64,000 nt of DNA from Prostheceraeus crozeri (taxonomy: Eukaryota > Platyhelminthes > Polycladida > Euryleptidae): assembly GCA_907163375.1 (NCBI GenBank), contig CAJQUW010015601.1, positions 62,001 to 126,000 on the forward strand. Reading direction: 5' to 3'. Positions within the stretch are counted from its first letter, which is position 1. The number at the start of each line of letters is the position of its first letter. Positions 11,131 through 23,256 of this stretch are shown here, piece by piece. The notes under the pieces are model-generated. The model saw only the letters and a list, made by a program, of their open reading frames with translations, did no database searches and had not been told where the DNA came from. Position numbers and translations under genes: made by a program.

Positions 11131-14100
11131 CCGAAGTCCATTACTCTTAATAAAAATCTTCTTTAACGAAAAAATTCGACAAAGATCATCATATTTATCA
11201 TCATATTAGGAGAAATCATGACGAATAATGTTGAATTCCATAGAGGTCATATTGCAATCAGCTTTTCAATAGCTGCAACGTAAAGTCAGACTTTTCGAAC
11301 AGAAAAAATCTTTTCATTACTGATGATTCCGTCCAATGCAGTTTTATGTGCCAAATTCGACATCAATTTTTTCATGAAACTTATCGCTTCTCTTTCCTAC
11401 GTTATAAAAATCGATTTCTAGATTGTGCATCTCTGTGAAGCTCGCAGTCACTGCAAGAACGTATTTTGTAACAAAACCAGACATGCATGAATTAGTGAGA
11501 TTCTCAGAAATATTCCTAAAAGAACAGAAACAGGAGCAGTGGTCTGGAATATGCAAAAAAACATGTGCAAGTTTGTGGGCCAAAATCCTCCTCCGAAATT
11601 TCCTTCACAATAAGAAAAACTCTGACTGGGATACTCAACGACGGATGTTGCCTAAAAACATTGTTCCAATAGAGGCAACATTATCAAAGCACTGTAAATG
11701 ACATTTCCAACATCGGCATTCTCCAGCTTGCTGCACAAAATTTTAAGCAAATAAATAAATTTGGCATATATTGAGAAATTAGAAATGATGACGTAATTAC
11801 ATCACAAAGTACGAGTAATTCACACAATATATAAAGACAGAAAAAAGGAGGGAAACCAGTGATAAAGATTCTCAAACCCCCACAAAAATTATACTTTGTA
11901 AACAACTACATTTACTTTCTTGGGAAGTAGCACCATGCGTCAAAAGCGGAAAAGAAAACATTGTGTGGAAAGAAAGAACTGAAGCGCCTTGAGTCTCTTA
12001 CTTTACAGACGCGAAAAACTTCTTTGGAACTAGATGTTGAGGGAAGATCCGCAAGAAGATAGTATGTTAAAATCCTTAGTGACAACTCTTCATTCGTCTG
12101 ATTTGGCACAATATCAACATTACATGAAATAGAACAAATTAATATATGTGCACGCTTTGTGAGTCTGACCAAATATGATATGACATGATACAACTCGATA
12201 GCTTGCAAAAGCTGGCGTGTAGCACACGTGACAAAAAGACAAAATGAACCTATAGAGTAGAAAATTATCTTATTTGCTTCTTGGTGACTTATGTGGCTTC
12301 ATTCGAATATCAAACTAAGGACATGAAGGCATCACGAGGCACACAATATTATGCACTAACATAAACCTCAAGTCAGCTTACTATTGACTATGACATCAAG
12401 AATGTTAACAGAGTTAGTATTCACTATCTTTGGATAAATATCAAAAATGGACTCCTGGAAAGGAAAATATTCGGAGTCAGTTCACCGCATTCAGCGAGTC
12501 AGGTTAATGTGTCCTTAATTTATCAGTGTTTCTTGAGAGACATCAATAGCAGTACAGTAAGTAGTACATATTTAAATCAGTTGAATTCCCAGAAACTTTC
12601 TTTTGAACCGATACTATAGCTGACTTATCACACCGACTGGTCAAACGAGTACATAAGAATGATTTCGACCAGCCAATACCACACTTGTAGCAAGAAATTA
12701 TCAGCTAAAATTATGTACCACCTAGGAGGAAATTTTAGTTCTTGAATTGTCTACGTCTAGAGATGTTGCAGATTATCCGAATTTTAACTTTAAACCTAGA
12801 AAACTAGCTATATTTTATGTTAATTTCATGCAATTTCTTCTTTTTCGACACATTTCTACACTATTTGTCTTCGGCTAGTCGTTGTGCAGCAGAATACAGC
12901 TCGATTCTTAACCTTCAATGCAAACCTGATATCAAAGCATTCACGTGTCTAATCAACAACTACAATGATTAATAAAAGTTTCCACAGACATGGTGAAGCA
13001 ACACATTAAAAGTAGTTTGGAATAGATGAACATATAGTTATGCTGTCACGACAAATCAAAATTTCGAAAGTAGTTACGCGTCACCCTTTTTAACTTCTTA
13101 CATCGATTATCATAAGGAATTGAGTTGACTATCAACTGAGTTGGAATCAACCATAAAAATTAGACACTCAAAATTTCAGCCAGATCCCGTGATACTTCAT
13201 TTGTTGCAAAGGCCATGATGATAGTGGAAGTAAACGCAAATCACTGTCAGTTTTGAGAACAATATGACATGAATGAAATATAGTTTTGATTTGTTACAAA
13301 AAATACTGGAACTCGACTAATCCCAGATACCATGAGAACAAGAAATAAGTGAACGATATTTCATTGTTGTGATGAATTCTTAACAGTCAAGCAAATCTTA
13401 AGCATAGATAACAGAAATTGAGAGCAGATGAAAGCAAAAAGTGTTAGTATGACAGCTATGTCAGATTCAATTTTGAGGACATTGGAATTTTGCTCAGATT
13501 TGGCTAAATTTTTGATTTCATCGTTCCTCTGCAGCTAATCACGTGAAGAAGAATCAGACTCGGTAGACCAACCGGACACTGGATTACCTAATTGACAATC
13601 AGGAGGGTGGGACAAAATCGATTAGGGGAAGAATCATGAATCAGATAACATAAAGTTCAAGCAACACAATAGCGGACACAAGCAGCAACCTAGAGAGCTG
13701 ATACGAGAACGCTTCAACAATTCTCACCATTCGCTCACTGACTGGCATTCGCTTCAGAAACTGCTTGTCACATGCACTCTGTATGATACCGTGCCTTGTA
13801 TGACACAGATCTGCTGCATACCCTCCGAGAATTCCATGTACTTATTTACGGCAGGGTAGAAATTACAATTTCCTGTCGACTGTAAGGTCACTTAAGGTGA
13901 CACAAACATGCCCATAAAAACTTGAAATACCGATTTTATCAGAGGTCAATAGTTGACTGGTAAAAAGGTCATAATTAGGGCAATATTTATGGCGGTAAAA
14001 ACATAATGCATCCAAGCATGGACTAATACACGAAATCTATCGACAAAATCGTGCGTTTATCAATTATCATAAAAATGAGCAGTCATCTGATTTCCCATAG

Positions 14101-14299
14101 AAAAATTTATCAGTGAGATACTTAAATATTCTGAATATACCGTCAAAAGTCTCTTGGTTATTGAACCTCTAGATCTACAAAATACATGTTGTCAACAATA
14201 AATTAGTATACACATACATATATGATAGATTTTCATAGCAAAAGGAAGATGCTTCAATTTCTCATTGATTAGCAAGAACGGATGAATTGAAAATGACAT
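11131..14299. other. Non-coding, no recognised gene
   Basis: AT-rich sequence. Frames of 70-98 codons occur on both strands between 11344 and 12208, overlapping each other antisense. None shows a domain, and none has convincing splice sites at both ends. They may be remnants of an unrecognised element. Confidence 0.4.
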
Positions 14300-14475
14300 G
14301 AACTTAAGAACGGCCTTAGCGACGCTATGTTTAATTGCTTAGCCGCATGATCTTTCGGTCATGTGATCAAAGTCCAAAGAGAATCATTGGAGGTCGGCAT
14401 GAAGGAAATCCGGGTCGGAATATTCACGATGCCCCAGTTAAGTCTGACATAGTCACGTAGAGAAAGCAATGACAT
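14300..14475 (+). repeat. Degenerate tRNA-derived SINE
   Basis: The copy aligns loosely with the better SINEs at 16362 and 40058. It has TTGCTTAGCCGCATGATCTT, then TCGGTCATGTGATCAAAGTC (decayed B-box), then GGAGGTCGGCATGAAGGAAA and CCGGGTCGG, the same order as the tRNA-like head and body of the others. It is heavily mutated. Confidence 0.5.
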
Positions 14476-16361
14476 TTATGCTTCAAACTTCATCGGGAGT
14501 TAGTGACATAAGAGAAACAATGAGAATGCCAAAGTGAGTCGATATTTTCCCATTTCGTAGAAGGCTGCTTCATTAACTAAAGCCTGCCTTCGACCACTGT
14601 TTTGCAGAGACTGCATGGCGCTCTATTGTAAAGTTCTCTCATTTTTCGCAGAAATTCGCATCAAATATATTAGTCTTGGGAAATCTTTAGAATATGTTCA
14701 AATTTTTCAGATCTATGTATTTGCCGAATATCTTCATTCATTTTTACATGCTGGTATCAAAATTGCATGCGACAGCTAGAAGGTATGTCAGTCGTCTGCC
14801 TCCTTCGTTTACTCAATTTTACTCAGTAAAAACTTGAGTTGGACTGTCATTGCAATTAAAATCGTGTGTATTTATCACTGACTGATCAAAGAGTAAATGA
14901 AAACAATTAGAAAGTAATTTAACAGCAACTGTGGAAAAGTGTGTGGAACACAATGACCAATAAACTGAATCGGGGTTAGTACCACTAACGAGCACCAATT
15001 AATCGCGGTTGCTGCCATTAATGTGTGAACAATTTATTTCTCATATAATGTTGAACAAAAAATGTTTTAACCAATTGTTTCAACCTATTTGTTTCTGAAA
15101 TCACCATATTTCTAATGATACACATATTGAAATGAATGACAACTGATGTTTTCTGAAAACGTGTTAATAAATGTGTGCACGATGGTGCAAAAAAATTTCT
15201 GTCACTGTTTCATGTCAATCAGACAGATACAAGCAACTATGATCATTAACTGCCTCAATGCTACAACGTCAGTATCATAGAAGCAAAAGTACCACATGCA
15301 CATGCAAAAAATTGCCACGTAAGGATGTGGGACTTTTCATTTGCAGCCGCAGCCAAGACTGGCAGTTTTTAACAGTAGCGAAGACAGATTTAACAGTATC
15401 ACTAAGAAATGCGGTGATCAATGCAGAGATCTGAATAAATATGAACATAAACAAGTAGACATATCTTGATAAAATTATCTCAGAAAAAGCTTAATAAAAA
15501 GTAGTATTTAGCGATAAGTGGTCTATTATCTAAATTAGGAAAAGAAATATTAACAAAATGAATTGCAGCACGCATTAGGTACGGATGTTTTAGAAAACAT
15601 GCTTGATTACCTTTGGAGAATATATTCATCACAATAAACACACGCATGATCTAGTCTAAAACTACTGCTGTTTTTTTGAAGAGATGATTTTATTGTGATG
15701 CTACACTTGTCCTATTAAAAAAGCAACGCTTTTGGAAGGTAATGAGTATTCATATGACTATTTACGACTGCGATATGCACGCTGTTTATTGAATGGCGCC
15801 TATTTCTAGAAACGTAGAGACAATGTGCAGACTAGCAGATAATTCTATTACAGCATGAACAATTCTGAACATCGCATAATTATTAAACAATTAAATCAAT
15901 GATACCGAATTCAAGGCGTTGCTTAACAAGTTAGTGACGCAAATTACCTGAGGTTTAACTGAGAATTTCTTAAAGAAATAAACTTTTTCCATCCAGCTTT
16001 AATTCCTGAATATTGATGATCTGTTATAAATGTAATTGGTAATAAATATCACATACAATTAAGAGAACCTACGGAAATTATGCATATCGATGTTATATAA
16101 CTCGACAGAATCTTTTTCATCGGTAGGTTTTGAAAAGGCATCATTTGAGCATATTTTGTCTTAGCAACGAAACTCGGCTAGCCGTTTTTCGTTTCAATAG
16201 CCCGCTATTAGTGAATCGTGAATCCAGAACCATTCCTTTTTTCACAAGCATCTCAGTTACATCGACATCGTAAAACATCTGACACAAAAAACATTTTGTC
16301 ACTACCACTAGTTCATAATGAAGTCAAACAAAAATCAAACCATAAATAATAAATGGTCTCC
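14476..16361. other. Non-coding, nothing recognised
   Basis: AT-rich with no open frames of interest, no clear repeats and no RNA genes on either strand. Confidence 0.45.
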
Positions 16362-16545
16362 GTGAAGAAGTGGCTAAGTGCTTGGCCTTACGATCTTTCG
16401 GTCCTGTGGTCGAACACGGGTGTCATTAGAAGTCGACGGGAAGGCCATTCGAGCTATAAGTATCATACCCCCTGATCAAATAAGACCATGTCAGCAACGC
16501 CAAATCCCCAGTATGGGAAAGTAGTGACCGTTTTAGCTTCATTAT
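16362..16545 (+). repeat. tRNA-derived SINE, diverged copy
   Basis: Starts GTGAAGAAGTGGCTAAGTGC (A-box region), then TTCGGTCCTGTGGTCGAACA with a B-box-like GGTCGAAC, then AGAAGTCGACGGGAAGGCCA TTCG and a tail with CCCCAGTATGGG. The arrangement parallels the copy at 40058. A SINE is transcribed by RNA polymerase III from internal A and B boxes and moved by a partner LINE. Confidence 0.65.
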
Positions 16546-17917
16546 TTCACACATATTCATGACGCAGTAGGGTGAATCAATGATCTTAAGGACTGTTGGC
16601 TTGAATATCGTAATTCAACTTTGAAAGGCAAGAAACGAAAAATATGTAACGTTCGGCAAACGCTTCTTGAACGTTATGATTACTTGCATAAACGAGTACA
16701 TATAAGTCAACTACCGAGGTTTTACAGCGATAGTTCAGCACCGCCGCATCATTGGTTGTCGAAACAGCCGCTTATCAAATAGGCCTATGTTAAAACAAAT
16801 GTGCATGAATCTTAGGGAAATTTCGGATTTGTGCTAACTTGTGCTTCAATTTTTCGGGTAAGGATGATTTTCGCAGCTTTTTACATTCATAAGCTTCAAC
16901 GGGTTTCAGATATGGAGCGATAATGTTACAGTATTCTTTCGAAATTGTGTATTTTGTAAACAATTGGTACGTTAATAATGTTATGGCAATGTTTATTACA
17001 TTTACGTATTAAGAAATTTAAAAATTATTTTATTTAATTTTCTGCACATCGTTGGGGAAGTAAGAAACAATTAAAAGTAAGTTGACATCTCACAAAAATA
17101 CAAGTAGATATAAGTCTACAAGAAAAACTGAAGAGCCAGAGAGCTACTTGGTACTTCAAACGTAAAATAATAATAAGACTCATGAACAGCCCCGTTCCAC
17201 GTGAACATGAACGAACAACGGGAAAGTAAGTAAGTAAGTATCGGTAAGCATGAAGATTAGATGGCTAGGAATAATGCTTATAATCAAAGAAAATATCAGA
17301 ATCAAATTTCGGTAATTTCATAAAATGTTTTCAGTAAAATATTGCATGTATAATATGAGCATTTGCTTCTGAATATGACGAAAGAGGAAGCCGAAGTAAA
17401 TAAATTATGATAGCTTGAAGTATACTACGACAGTTTGATTGCTTAGGCCATAGCGAAGAAATTGGAAGTGAAAAAAAATTAGTTCGCCAGTGAAAAGTAA
17501 CGTTATTGTTTATGGATCCTGAAGTCAGCTTTGCAATAATTGCACATGCGTGATGCCGGTGATCAACTGTTCCTCCTAAATAAGGGCCATACACATCTTC
17601 ATAAGAAGTTACGAAAACAAGTTGATTTTAATACAATCTCTTTATAGTTCAACTGCCGCATGTGGCTGTTTCAGACACGCTGGCGTTGTCACGGTTCATC
17701 TTTCCACTGGTATTATGACACGCGAAAAAATCGGGCCATTGCACATTACTGCAAATGTGTGCAGTGCCGCAGAATCAAGAACGACAGAACCATTTATAGA
17801 GTGATGTATAAAACTCGCGTTCTTTTCGAGATTCTTATTCATTCAATAAATCATGAACAATGGAATCGGATGATTCTTCTAAGTAAACTTTATATGCAAT
17901 AAATGTCCCTGGAAGCA
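16546..17917. other. 3' flank of the zinc-finger gene, no firm feature
   Basis: Holds a possible poly(A) signal for the minus-strand gene (ATTAAA on the minus strand at 17627-17632, about 290 bases past the read-through stop). It also holds an 87-codon minus-strand frame, 17331-17594, that could be a further terminal exon. That frame can be entered from an AG at about 17602 in the phase needed after the donor at 17932-17933, but the acceptor is weak and the peptide is unfamiliar. Confidence 0.35.
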
Positions 17918-18172
17918 TCACAACCATAACTTACCAGTGGAATCGAATAGGTTAATCGAGGGAGTTCGGCTTGCAACAGCAGCAGCGGAACTAAGGTAGT
18001 CATAAGTCCCCAGGGTAGCCGCGGGTCCGTAGTCATGAGCAGGCGCAGGACCGCTGTTTGGGAATGTATTCAGCGGCCAGGTACTCGTACTCAGTGGATC
18101 CGATGCCAATGGAGTCCTCCTAGAAGGCGTCACATTCCCTCCAGATCCCGCACTCCAGAAACTGGACGACGT
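17918..18172 (-). CDS. Zinc-finger protein, coding exon 4 (last exon seen)
   Basis: The exon is entered from a good acceptor (TTTAACAG) in phase 0, continuing exon 3. It encodes TSSSFWSAGSGG, then a Ser/Pro/Thr-rich stretch with TWPLNTFPNSGPAPAHDYGP and a final TPSINLFDSTG. Two endings are possible. Reading through gives GKLWL and a TGA at 17918-17920, making a protein of about 1610 residues. Alternatively, a strong donor (ACTG|GTAAGT, exon end at 17934) leads to an unseen exon further left. The region has no recognised fold and is probably a disordered activation or interaction segment. The whole exon is in the same frame as its predecessors, which supports coding status. Confidence 0.75.
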   Translation of the reverse strand, partial: TSSSFWSAGSGGNVTPSRRTPLASDPLSTSTWPLNTFPNSGPAPAHDYGPAATLGTYDYLSSAAAVASRTPSINLFDSTGKLWL

Positions 18173-18970
18173 CTGTTAAACGTAAGAAGATATGCATTAG
18201 TCTCCGCTCATTTCTAATTGGGTAAACGGCAGCTGTCGGTTGGGAGGGCGTGCTTAAGCTCAGCATTATACCTTTCTGATCAAATCTATCAAGAATCACG
18301 GATGCCAAGTGTTGTATGTTTTATTAATATTAGGATAATGCTATATTTTAAAAATAAATGCTTTTGTTTCCATTAAAAGCGCATTGAAAATGTTATATCT
18401 GAGGAGCATGCGGTATTATAGTACGCTGCATTACGCTTTACTTGTTGCAAATTTTTGTTTTTTTTAGATAAAATAAGCTGTAGATCTCATGTATAGACGT
18501 TTGACAGTATATAACATTAATCATTGAGAAACACTGATAATAGAGAAAATGGATTAATGTGATATCGAGTCAATGGCTATCCGCCTAGAATTATTCGGAA
18601 AGCGATGCGAGGAATGAAAGGTAGCAATTAGCAAGAAACTCCAGATACATATGATAGCCTCAGTATTTCTATTATAAATCTCTTAAGACTTCCCATATAT
18701 CTAGTTATCATCAACTTTAAGAAAAAGTAAACTGTAAAGCATGTAGCCGCTATGCTGTGAGAAATATGATCTCAAATGCAATTTATAAAGTAAGATGAAA
18801 AAGAGTAAACATGTGGTTTGTAAGATGAAAGTATGTTGCGCAATGCTTTTTCTATAGGTGAGACGTCATGGACAATGAGATCTCGGCTTCGGGAACATCT
18901 TAGCGTTGCAACTTCTGATGCATTTGAAACAGTATCTAGTTCCTGACATGATACCAAGTACATTAAATGG
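18173..18970. other. Intron 3, left part
   Basis: AT-rich intron DNA between coding exon 4 and the LINE insertion. It contains no recognised feature. Confidence 0.6.
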
Positions 18971-19103
18971 ACTTTTTTTTTACTGAATTTTCACCCCTAG
19001 CACAGCTATGAGCCATGAATGAAGCTAGGGGTTACTCAATGAAAAGTAAAAATTGTATTATTTTAAATAAATAAAATAAAAACAAAAACATCTTCTAATT
19101 TGA

Positions 19104-19932
19104 TTAAGCGGTCCCCATCAGAAACCTATTCGCACGCCTCTTGAAAGTATCAAGATTGTATTGGTCAGGGAAAGTGGTCTGGGGAAGCTGATTCCAAAGC
19201 TGTGCCGTGCGAACAAAAAAGCTTTTCGAGCGACTCACAGTACGTGCGCGTTCTAAGCTCACATTATAGCATGTGAGTGCATTAGCTCTGCGTGTGCTTC
19301 TGGAGAAGATCTTAGGTTTGGGCACGCACTCATTTACTGCAGAGATGCTTCTACCGAAATAGTACCTGTAGAAGAGACTGAGTGAAGCAACATCCCGTCT
19401 GACGGAGAGCGGCTGCAACTTGCTAGCAAGTTTTTCACCCATGAGATTCTTGACACGTTTCTCAACCCGTTCAAGGAGGTTAAGATGCGTTTGTGGGGCG
19501 CCTGCCCACAGATGACAACAATACTCCATCAGAGGACGAATAGTGGACTTGTAAAGATAGCAAACAGTCTGTGGTGGAAGATAGCTGCTGGCACGATAGA
19601 GACTACCAATGCGTTGAGCTGCCTGCTTGCTAATGGATTGGATGTACGGTTTCCATGACATTGTCTTTCGTAACCGCCAATCCAAGGAAGGAGATGGAAT
19701 CTTGTTCTCTGATCCTATTATCTGACATCTTAATGCTATGATCATCATCTCCTTTAAGTCGTGAGTGCAGAATACTCTGAGTTTTTGAAGGATTGAAGGA
19801 AACAAGCCAATTGGCGCCCCATTCTGAGACCCTGCGTAAGTCTTCATTAAGAACGTCGCATAACTGCTGACGTTGCTGAGTGTTTTTAGCAAGTCACTCA
19901 TTGGAATTGAAGAGTGTTGTGTCATCTGCCTA
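19104..19932 (-). pseudogene. LINE reverse transcriptase C-terminal part (broken continuation)
   Basis: Translation resumes after a TAG at 19930-19932 with [10 protein letters not shown], the catalytic (Y)ADD loop. The Tyr codon is replaced by the stop. A second stop (TGA) follows a few codons later. The same frame then gives [20 protein letters not shown] and [20 protein letters not shown]. After a frameshift near 19660 it continues as [55 protein letters not shown] and [17 protein letters not shown], the usual CR1/Jockey-type thumb and tail. The final residues are [11 protein letters not shown]. Only two stops and about one shift break this half. Confidence 0.85.
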
Positions 19933-20919
19933 CATCACCAATTTACTCACTAGACAGTCTGTGAGGTCGTTGATGTACAGCAGAAAAATAGTGGGTCCCA
20001 AAATTGACCCTTGAGGAACTCCTGCATTGACAAACTTGGTGGAAGACTTTTGGCCATCTAAGACGACAGATATCTGCCGGTCACTAAGGAAAGAAGCAAG
20101 AAGTCGGTGGAGTTGATCAGCAACTCCATAGGACTTTAGCTTCATAAGGAGTCCCTGATGCCAGACTTTATCGAATGCCTTGGAAATATCCAAGGCAACT
20201 GATCTCGTCTCGCCTTGTCTGTCAAGGACACGACTCACATGTTCAGTGACACATGAAAGAAGATCTGCAGTTGATCGAGAGTGCCTGAAGCCATACTGTT
20301 CTTCTGATAGAAGGTTCTGAGTTTCAAGGAAGTTAACAATATGCTGGTTAATCACTGCTTCAAAAATCTTGCCAGCAATTGGAAGCAGGCTGATAGGACG
20401 GTAACTAGATGGAAAAGATGAGTCAGAACCTTTCTTTGGAACTGGAACCACGGAAGCTACTTTCCAACAAGAGGGAAACTCACCGGTGGATACACATCTA
20501 CTGAACAGTTTAGATAAAAGTGGAGAAAGCTCAGGTGAGAGATGCTTGAAGACCGAAACCGGGATGCCATCTGGTCCACTAGTCTTAGAGCTATCGAGAC
20601 CGGCGATGATCTTTTTGACGTTTCGGACTGTGACTGAAGGAGGACTAACTGTCTCATCAGTGCGCGTGGGAATTGGAGGTGGAATTCTACCTCCATCGTC
20701 TAATGACGAATTCATCGCAAACTCCTTGCAAAGAAGCTCGGCTTTGTCTGCTGAGGTTGTCGCCATAGAAGTACTGACTTCGGCATGACGGAGTGCTGGG
20801 ATGGAGGATTTGTTCCTATTGGTGACACTGTTGTAAATCCTCCAGAAGTCCTTAGAGCAATGGATTTCCGTACATACAAAGCGTAACGGCTTTTGACCTG
20901 ATGTATGGTTTCCTTGCAA
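19933..20919 (-). pseudogene. LINE reverse transcriptase fingers/palm
   Basis: This long open frame has the RT blocks in order: KTSGPDGIPVSVFKHLSPEL, SYRPISLLPIAGKIFEAVI, SEEQYGFRHSRSTADLL, VALDISKAFDKVWHQGLL (first catalytic Asp), SYGVADQLHRLLASFLSDRQ and AGVPQGSILGPTIFLLYIND. It would copy the element's RNA at a nicked target. It is cut off from the endonuclease frame by a frameshift near 20.86-20.92 kb, and from the catalytic ADD by the TAG at 19930. Otherwise it is remarkably intact. Confidence 0.9.
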
Positions 20920-21983
20920 TGTCTACGTGCGGTTTTGTACAATTCAAGATTGCCAGCGCTACTGTCACGCTTATACTTATGGAAAAAGTGGTCACGCTGG
21001 CAACTTGCAGCTGCACATTCTGGTGTAAACCAAGGTTGTGAGTGGGGCTTCATTTGGAAAGTACGGTGAGGAATGTAGGCCAACATCCCTATCTGAAGCC
21101 ACTCTGTCAGTTCTTGCGCCGACTTGTGGACGTTCTCGCTCAGAATCAAATTCTCAGCTTGAACTTGACTAAGAAAAGTGCGGAAGCCACACCAGTCTGC
21201 TTTGGAGAATTGATAAACTGTTCTATGGAAGGGTGCAGACGGTGTGGAGCAAATTTGTTTGCCAGAAACTGTGATAACACAGTGATCAGACGTGCCGAGG
21301 GGAGAAGTAACCTTGTGTGAAAAACAAGTTGAATTTGAGGTGAGAAACAGGTCAAGGAGATATCCAGTATCCCCAGCTCGGTCAGGCACTCTGGTAGGAC
21401 AAGTGACAATTTGGCTAAGGTTGTGAGAGACAGCGAAATCCTGGGCTGCCTGACCGGAGAGATCGGTGGTGCGTGAGTGCACAAGCCAGTCAACATTGTG
21501 CACGTTGAAGTCACCAAAAACGGCAACTTCAGCGCTGGGATACTCTTGTAGAAGAGAATCGATCTTTTCAGAAAGAACATTGAAAATATCCGCATTAGTT
21601 GATGGAGAGCGGTATAGGAAAAATAGAAGAAGAGTGGTCTTCTGCAGCGGAGCAATGAAGGCAAGATACTCATGCCTTGGATCCTCTGAGCTACGAAGCC
21701 TTCTCAAGGGAAGGCTTGTCTTGGCATAGACTCCAAGACCATGACAAGGTGCTTTATCCATCCGGTGAAATATGTATCCATCGGGAGTAACGTCGCTTGA
21801 TGACACACTGGGATCTAACCTGGTTTCCGACAGGGCTAGAAGATCTGGTGACTTGCCTTGCAGGAAGATGTTGATGTCGTCGTAATTGGACCTCAGTCCT
21901 CTTACGTTGCTGAAGCTGATCCTGGGAGGGGTTTTGAGCTTGACGGCTTGACTACGTTTCTTGTGTGTCTTTCTCATTTTCAT
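20860..21983 (-). pseudogene. LINE apurinic/apyrimidinic-type endonuclease
   Basis: From the ATG at 21983 the frame has FSNVRGLRSNYDDI (Asn motif), LLALSETRLD (catalytic Glu), GLGVYAK, LLFFLYRSPS, VAVFGDFNVHNVDWL (catalytic Asp/Asn), LLDLFLTSN and PLGTSDHCVITV (SDH motif). All hallmark residues of the endonuclease/exonuclease/phosphatase fold are present. The region after the endonuclease (WFTPECAAASCQRDHFFHKY, then YVRKSIAL) is the usual linker to RT. It loses frame near 20.86-20.92 kb. The enzyme would nick chromosomal DNA to prime reverse transcription. Confidence 0.9.
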
Positions 21984-22390
21984 AATTTCTCATAGAATAT
22001 CAATCAAATAAACGAAAATTATACGGTACAACAAAGTGATACAAGAAACTTTGGAAGGCATCAGAAAAACGTAAATAATAGCAACAAAGCTGCAATAAAT
22101 AATACGCAAAAAAGACACTTATAGGCACAGTTCATGTCGCAAAAGCTTGAAGAAACCCAAATGAGAACCCCTTTGCCGTAACAATGGGTACAAGTCAGGT
22201 AGGCCACAGAGGAACCGAATACAGCTACACGGGCTAAACCCCTCAGTAAAGCTACCCACGCATGTCCGTGGCAGTGGAACTGTACCGCCTTTTTTCGAGC
22301 AGTTGACTGGGCCTGCCTCCCAAAGCATTACCAGTGGGTTCGGGACCCTCGAACTACCTGACGCCCGTATGCCCTGAATACGTTGGATCT

Positions 22391-23256
22391 GTCACACCTT
22401 AACCTGCAACAAATGGGGAAGTGCAAAAGAGAGCAGTGGAAGGAAGTTCGATCACAAATGAGCCAAACAAGTGCCATGCCCAAAAACCTGATTCAACAAC
22501 ATGAAACATCTGATGACTGTTCATATCTCGCAAACCAGGGGGTGATGTTAATTGGGACGGCCGAAGCCTGCCACACATTTAAAATAAACAAACACGGAGA
22601 AAAAGAATGAAAAATTAATCAAACATAAATAAATTCAATGACCAGTAAAATAAAAATAATATTCCAGAGCCTGCTAGTTAGCCGGAGCACGGTCACAAAC
22701 CGCCGACAATAAACCTTTCCGACAAGGTAGAACCCAAAGAAGCATGAGCTTCAGACGACAAAGCCTTATTGCGACTCCGTTTTCACCCTTTCACCGCTTT
22801 GAGGCCGCAGGTTGAGTGAGAAAGGACTGCCTTGCATCAAGTTACAAACGATGATGTCGAACATAAGATGGAATACACCGAAATCAACTCACAGAGACCG
22901 ACAAAAGCCAACTTGTCAGTCATTCCTTGTGATCAAACCAAAGGCGAAACGTTTTGTGAAATGTAATCTCTAATATATTGAGTCAGTCGAAGAATTAGGT
23001 TCATTCTTCTTTCATTGTCTTATTAATCAACCAACATTAAATTAAACGATATTAGATTTATACCTACAAGCATTTACTAAATGCTGAACCTGATACTATG
23101 CAAATCGCAGAGATGCAACTGTTCGCCGGATTGGCCGGTCTAGAAAATTTCGAACCGGTTACATCTTTTGTACATTGCAAGCGTAGGCATCGAAATGCAG
23201 CTGAAAAGTTTAATTCAAGAAGCTATCATTTAAATGAATTAAAATACTTCTCTCAC
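22391..23256. other. Intron 3, right part
   Basis: Intron DNA between the LINE 5' side and coding exon 3. A 75-codon plus-strand frame (22383-22610) has no recognisable motif. No other feature seen. Confidence 0.5.

Larger units (their letters stand above)
18971..22390 (-). mobile_element. Non-LTR retrotransposon (APE endonuclease plus RT, CR1/Jockey-like), nearly intact
   Basis: A minus-strand element inserted in intron 3 in the same orientation as the host gene. The 3' end is an A run (seen as T9 at about 18974-18982), preceded by a short 3' UTR. Upstream come the RT C-terminal region, RT, and an apurinic-type endonuclease. The 5' boundary is approximate: GC-richer sequence continues to about 22.39 kb without an ORF1 I can recognise. 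A second, internally deleted copy with the same 3' end lies at 38340-39275 and is nearly identical where they overlap, so the family moved recently. Confidence 0.85.

Noticed and set aside
11344..12208. A small gene cluster from several 73-98-codon frames
   Set aside because: Frames overlap on opposite strands, lack splice support and show no domain or family resemblance.
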